A stretch of DNA of 8,723 bases from Acidimicrobiaceae bacterium (GTDB taxonomy: Bacteria; Actinomycetota; Acidimicrobiia; Acidimicrobiales; MedAcidi-G1): contig PACE01000020.1 of the NCBI GenBank assembly GCA_002699725.1, forward strand, positions 89,099-97,821, written 5' to 3'. The position numbers and the translations under genes were made by a program. The notes under the pieces were generated by a model. It saw only the letters and a list, made by a program, of their open reading frames with translations. It was not told where the DNA came from and made no database searches. Positions 5,586 to 8,723 of the stretch are shown here, in pieces; the first letter of the stretch is position 1, and every line of letters begins with the position of its first letter.

Positions 5586-7073
5586 TCAGGCCCCCGGATC
5601 GGTCAGGGTGAGCATGCCCCCCGGCGTCGCCAACAGGTTGGCCAACGGCCCGTCGACAACACCCGGACGCCAGTCGAGGAGGTCCTCGGCGTAGGTTCGC
5701 ATGGCCGGGTGCTCGGCCACCGGCGCCACCTCGTCGGGATCCCGTTCGAGGTCGACGTACAACGGTGGGAGTCCACCGAAGAGCACAAGCTTGCCGGCCC
5801 GATCCCGCAGGACCGCGAGGTTGCAGTCGACGAGCGGCAGGCCGAAGATCCCGGCGAACACCCGGAAGTCGAACTCCCAGTGGGCCGCCGACCTCCAGTG
5901 GGGCGCCGAGCCCGTTTCGAGGAACGGCCGCAGCGACCGACCCTGGCACTGCTCGGGGACCGGGAGGCCCGCCAGGTCGAGCAGCGTCGGCATCAGGTCG
6001 ACATGCTCCGTGAAATCGTCGACGACAGTGCCCGACACCCCGCCCAGGTCCGGCCAGCGCACGATCAGCGGCACATGGAACGAGCGGTCGTGGTGGCCCA
6101 ACTTGCTGACCAGCCCGTAGTCGCCGAGCAGTTCCCCATGGTCGGACGTGACCGCCACGACGGTCCGGTCGGTGCTTCCGGCAGCTTCGACAGCACCCAA
6201 CAGGCGACCGACCTGGTGGTCGACCTCGGCGATCATCCCGTAGTAGGTGGCGCGCAACTGTCGGACCTCGAGCGGGTCGCTGGAAGCCGTCGTGAACCCC
6301 CATGCACCCAGCGCCTCGATGAAGGGATGGTCGATGTCCTGTGCCGGCAACGGCGCAGGAACCTCGGCGGGATCGTGGAAGTCGTTGTAGGGGGCCGGCA
6401 CGTGGAACGGCGGATGCGGCCGCAACAGCGACACGTGCACGAACCAGGGCTCCGGCAGCCCGTCGAGCACCTCGATCACCCGATCGACGACGAACGCCGT
6501 CTCGGTCTCGTCAGCGGCGAACACCGACGGCGGCCACATCGAACCCCGTCCCGGGGGAATCTCGACGTCGTCCCGCGGGCGGTTCAGGCGCCCCCGGTCG
6601 GAGATGTCGTGTCCCCGCTTCTCGAGCCACAGGTACCAGGCCTCCCGGTCGTCCGGCAACTGGAGGGCCACGGTGAAGCCGGGCAGGATGCCCTCGTAGG
6701 TCAGAAGCCGGGGGTCGTCGTCGGCGACGGTCCGCGGGTCAACCGTCTGGTCGGTGTAGCCGAACAACAGCGGGTCGTAGCCGCCCACCCGGACCTCGTG
6801 GGCGATGTTGGTGAAGCCGGCGTCGAGTGGTGTGCCGTTGAAGACCACCCGGTTGGTGTGCTGGTAGGTCCCGGTCAACAGACACGCCCGACTCGGACCG
6901 CACGGCGACGCCTGGCTGTAGTGGCTGGCAAAGCGCACCCCGTCGGCAGCGAGCGCATCCAGGTTCGGGGTCCGGACCACCGGATGGCCGGCCGCCCCGA
7001 AGGAGTCAGCGCGCCACTGGTCGATCGTGACGAAGAGCAGGTTGGGACGGGACGAGTCGCCGCTGGTCGCCAT
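5586..7073 (-). CDS. Formylglycine-dependent sulfatase-superfamily hydrolase, phosphonate monoester hydrolase/phosphodiesterase-like
   Basis: This is a 495-residue member of the alkaline phosphatase superfamily. It hydrolyses a phosphonate monoester, phosphodiester or sulfate ester through a formylglycine made from cysteine. Metal ligands appear in LLFVTIDQWRAD (Asp18), the modified cysteine is Cys58 in SPCGPSRACLLTG (consensus CxPSR), and a second metal site is in TSDHGELLGDYG. The overall pattern resembles rhizobial PehA more than classic arylsulfatases: TIDQWRAD, PCGPSR in place of PCGPAR, GYDPLLFGYTDQTVDPR, SLLRPHPPFHVPAPYNDF, and HWEFDFR near the end. No signal peptide is visible, so it should act in the cytoplasm after modification by a formylglycine-generating enzyme, not encoded here. 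The ATG at 7073 has GAGG about 9 bases before it. It is divergent from the transporter gene over 55 bases. Substrate specificity is inferred; choline-sulfatase-like activity remains possible. Confidence 0.88.
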   Translation of the reverse strand: MATSGDSSRPNLLFVTIDQWRADSFGAAGHPVVRTPNLDALAADGVRFASHYSQASPCGPSRACLLTGTYQHTNRVVFNGTPLDAGFTNIAHEVRVGGYDPLLFGYTDQTVDPRTVADDDPRLLTYEGILPGFTVALQLPDDREAWYLWLEKRGHDISDRGRLNRPRDDVEIPPGRGSMWPPSVFAADETETAFVVDRVIEVLDGLPEPWFVHVSLLRPHPPFHVPAPYNDFHDPAEVPAPLPAQDIDHPFIEALGAWGFTTASSDPLEVRQLRATYYGMIAEVDHQVGRLLGAVEAAGSTDRTVVAVTSDHGELLGDYGLVSKLGHHDRSFHVPLIVRWPDLGGVSGTVVDDFTEHVDLMPTLLDLAGLPVPEQCQGRSLRPFLETGSAPHWRSAAHWEFDFRVFAGIFGLPLVDCNLAVLRDRAGKLVLFGGLPPLYVDLERDPDEVAPVAEHPAMRTYAEDLLDWRPGVVDGPLANLLATPGGMLTLTDPGA

Positions 7074-7116
7074 CTGCGCATCCTCGCACGACGACGGGCC
7101 AAGCCTGCACCACCAC

Positions 7117-7122
7117 TAGTGT
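7117..7122 (+). promoter_or_regulatory. Candidate -10 element for the transporter gene, implying a leaderless mRNA
   Basis: TAGTGT ends 6 bases before the ATG at 7129, with no Shine-Dalgarno sequence between them. It overlaps the palindrome CACTAGTG (7114-7121), which could be an operator in the 55-base divergent region shared with the hydrolase gene. Confidence 0.45.
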
Positions 7123-7128
7123 CCCGCA

Positions 7129-8025
7129 ATGGCCGCACTCCGCCTGCCCCGCGAGGGGCGCCAACTCGGCCTGCTGCTGGCGGCGACCGGGATGTTCCTC
7201 GTCTCGACCGACTCGCTGTTCATCCGCATCGCGGACGCGGACGGGTGGACCATCGCCTTCATGAGCAGCCTCTGGTCGACGCCGGTCACGTGGGGGATCG
7301 CCGCCCGCAGCCTCGGACGGAGCCTCCCCGACCAGTTCAACAGTCACCGGGGACCGCTCCTGGCATCGAGCCTCCTCGGTTCCATCAGTATGACCGCCTT
7401 CGTCACGGCCGTGACGAAGACCGAGGTCGCCAACGTGGTGGCGATCATCGCCGCCGCACCGATCTTCGCAGCCGTCATCGCCAGGATCGCCCTCGGTGAA
7501 AAAGCCGCCCCACGAACCTGGCGGGCCATCGCCCTCACGATCCTCGGCATCCTCGTGATCGTCGGTGGATCGCTCTCCGGAGACGGCCTCAGCGGCAACC
7601 TCCTTGCCCTCTTCGCCATCTGCTGCTTCGGCGCCAACCTCTCGATCTGGCGCCGCTCGCCCGACCTTTCGAGGATCCTGCTCGTCGCACTGACCGCGAC
7701 GTTCACGATGCTTGTCACCGCCGTGCCGGCGACCCCCTCCAGCCTCGACCGCAATGCGCTGCTCGCCACCCTGGCGATGGGCAGCCTGTTCGGGCCAGGC
7801 GCCCGCTTCTGCATGTCGACGGCGACCCGGTACGCGCCCCCTGCGGAGGTGAGCCTTTTCACGCCCGTCGAAACGGTGTGCGCCACGGCCTGGGTCTGGC
7901 TCTGGTTCGACGAGGTACCGCCCACGGCGACGTTCTTCGGCGCAGCGATCGTGCTGACAGCGGTCACCTACGGAGTGACCGGGCCGGCCGCCGCAGTGAC
8001 CCCACCTCCCACCGCCCACACCTGA
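7129..8025 (+). CDS. EamA/DMT-superfamily transporter
   Basis: This 298-residue integral membrane protein has about ten hydrophobic helices in two repeated halves, the arrangement of the EamA (drug/metabolite transporter) family, which moves small metabolites across the cytoplasmic membrane. Examples are LGLLLAATGMFLVSTDSLFI (about 13-32), LASSLLGSISMTAFVTAVTK, VVAIIAAAPIFAAVIARIAL and LTILGILVIVGGSL. EKAAPRTWRAIAL before the fifth helix and APPAEVSLFTPVETVCATAW in the second half match the family pattern. The length is typical. The ATG at 7129 follows a -10-like hexamer by 6 bases. The deacylase-like gene starts 7 bases after its stop, so the two are probably cotranscribed. The substrate is unknown; exporters of amino acids or nucleosides are common in the family. 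Confidence 0.9.
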   Translation: MAALRLPREGRQLGLLLAATGMFLVSTDSLFIRIADADGWTIAFMSSLWSTPVTWGIAARSLGRSLPDQFNSHRGPLLASSLLGSISMTAFVTAVTKTEVANVVAIIAAAPIFAAVIARIALGEKAAPRTWRAIALTILGILVIVGGSLSGDGLSGNLLALFAICCFGANLSIWRRSPDLSRILLVALTATFTMLVTAVPATPSSLDRNALLATLAMGSLFGPGARFCMSTATRYAPPAEVSLFTPVETVCATAWVWLWFDEVPPTATFFGAAIVLTAVTYGVTGPAAAVTPPPTAHT

Positions 8026-8032
8026 AACACCC

Positions 8033-8539
8033 TTGAACGCCCACCACGACCCCGTCCTCGACCAGACCGCCGCCCTCGGCATCGTCCACGAGGTGATGCC
8101 ATGCGACCCCGATCTCGCCGACACGGCGGTCTTCTGCGAGGCCTACGGCATCAACCCGGCCGACTCGGCCAATGCCATCCTCGTGGCCGGGAAGCCCCGG
8201 GCGGACGAACCGCAGCCCTTCGCCCTCTGCCTGGTCCTCGCCACCCACCGACTCGACGTAAACGGCATCGTCCGCCGTCGGCTCGGGACCCGCAAGGCGT
8301 CGTTCGCGAATGCCGACCAGACCCGCTCGCTCACCGGCATGGAGATCGGCGGAGTCACGCCGTTCGGCCTTCCGGAACCCGTCCCGATCTGGATCGACGC
8401 GGCCGTCATGGGCCGGGACGAGGTGGTCATCGGCGGCGGATCCAGGGACCGCAAACTGCGGCTGCCGCCGGAGGGCCTGCTGGTGCTGCCCGGCGCCGAA
8501 GTGGTCGAAGACCTGGCCCGGCCCGTCGACCCGGACTGA
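8033..8539 (+). CDS. YbaK/ProX-type aminoacyl-tRNA deacylase-like protein
   Basis: YbaK-domain proteins hydrolyse wrongly charged tRNAs, such as Cys-tRNA-Pro or Ala-tRNA-Pro. This 168-residue protein shows the family's second half clearly: RRRLGTRKASFANADQTRSL, LTGMEIGGVTPFGLPEPVPI and DEVVIGGGSRDRKLRL, then a final helix in PGAEVVEDL. The N-terminal half has ADTAVFCEAYGI and SANAILVAG. The lysine commonly found in that position of characterised YbaK proteins (in an I-V-K type motif) seems replaced by Ala46/Asn47, so activity may differ. The TTG start at 8033 is chosen because the region before the GTG-ATG pair near 8093 appears to belong to the domain, but no ribosome site is visible and the start is uncertain. 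It follows the transporter gene by 7 bases. The substrate is not predictable from the sequence. Confidence 0.85.
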   Translation: MNAHHDPVLDQTAALGIVHEVMPCDPDLADTAVFCEAYGINPADSANAILVAGKPRADEPQPFALCLVLATHRLDVNGIVRRRLGTRKASFANADQTRSLTGMEIGGVTPFGLPEPVPIWIDAAVMGRDEVVIGGGSRDRKLRLPPEGLLVLPGAEVVEDLARPVDPD

Positions 8540-8540
8540 C

Positions 8541-8723
8541 CTAAACGGAGCCCCGTGCCAGGTGGCGGGAGAGGGCTTCACGCGCCGAACTCGGCGGGGC
8601 GCCGTCCAGGAGCCGGCAGAGCCGGTCGCGCCGGCCGACTGCGGTCAGGACGTCCGCTGCCACCGTGTCGGCCACGTACAGCAGGTCCAGCCGGGAGCCC
8701 TCGGTGAGCGGATCGGCCATCAG
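8541..8723 (-). CDS. Unrecognised protein, C-terminal 60 residues visible (continues past the window edge)
   Basis: The minus-strand frame is open from the window edge to a TAG at 8541-8543 and reads LMADPLTEGSRLDLLYVADT, then VAADVLTAVGRRDRLCRLLD, then a helical tail GAPPSSAREALSRHLARGSV. It looks alpha-helical with a basic C-terminus. An ATG one codon inside the edge could be the start of a 59-residue protein, but an open frame to the edge fits a longer gene equally well. No family was recognised. Its stop lies one base from the stop of the convergent deacylase-like gene, so there is no room for a terminator between them. Confidence 0.55.
   Translation of the reverse strand: MMADPLTEGSRLDLLYVADTVAADVLTAVGRRDRLCRLLDGAPPSSAREALSRHLARGSV

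Noticed and set aside
5388..7499. Open reading frame of 703 codons on the plus strand
   Set aside because: It lies antisense to the hydrolase gene and runs into the transporter gene; its product is arginine-, proline- and histidine-rich without motifs, while the opposite frame encodes a clear enzyme. It is a GC-bias shadow.
7006..8124. Minus-strand open frame of 372 codons opposite the transporter
   Set aside because: Low-complexity Arg/Gly/Glu-rich translation with no domain; the plus strand encodes a clear membrane protein.

Overview
The window is GC-rich, dense, mostly actinobacterial-looking DNA. SelB, an NfeD-family protein, a WhiB-type fragment, STAS and receiver proteins and frequent GTG starts occur together, and two genes carry a -10-like hexamer 6-7 bases before the start codon. 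This suggests a member of the Actinomycetota, possibly an Acidimicrobiia-like marine or soil lineage. The lineage is inference; no marker gene settles it.

Layout from left to right. (1) 1-1704, plus strand: selB, the selenocysteine-specific elongation factor, missing only its first few residues at the window edge, with two tight stem-loops in its last codons. (2) 1720-3574, minus strand: a STAS anti-anti-sigma-like gene, then an nfeD-like membrane protein gene whose protease domain looks catalytically degenerate. Directly after its stop codon comes a 51-codon open stretch encoding the C-terminal part of a WhiB-type iron-sulfur protein, without its N-terminal cysteine or a normal start codon. 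(3) 3724-4213, plus strand: a stand-alone receiver-domain protein divergent from the STAS gene, then tRNA-Pro(CGG) with encoded CCA. (4) 4268-5373, minus strand: a SAM-dependent methyltransferase, a strong stem-loop, and a 58-residue protein of unknown function. (5) 5586-7073, minus strand: a formylglycine-type hydrolase resembling phosphonate monoester hydrolase/phosphodiesterase, divergent from (6) 7129-8539, plus strand: a ten-helix EamA/DMT-type transporter and a YbaK-type aminoacyl-tRNA deacylase-like protein in a likely operon. (7) 8541-8723, minus strand: the C-terminal 60 residues of an unrecognised protein that runs off the window.

Most of the window is ordinary chromosome. There is no integrase, transposase, CRISPR array or phage gene, and no stretch above 300 bases lacks a gene; the longest gap is about 210 bases (5374-5585). 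The part most worth a second look is the nfeD end. An in-frame WhiB-type cysteine segment lies immediately behind a UGA, with a small hairpin just downstream, next to selB. A decayed or non-canonically started WhiB remnant is the simplest reading; recoding is a long shot that can be tested. The STAS and lone receiver genes suggest a small signalling module around the NfeD protein, but no kinase, phosphatase or sigma factor is in view.
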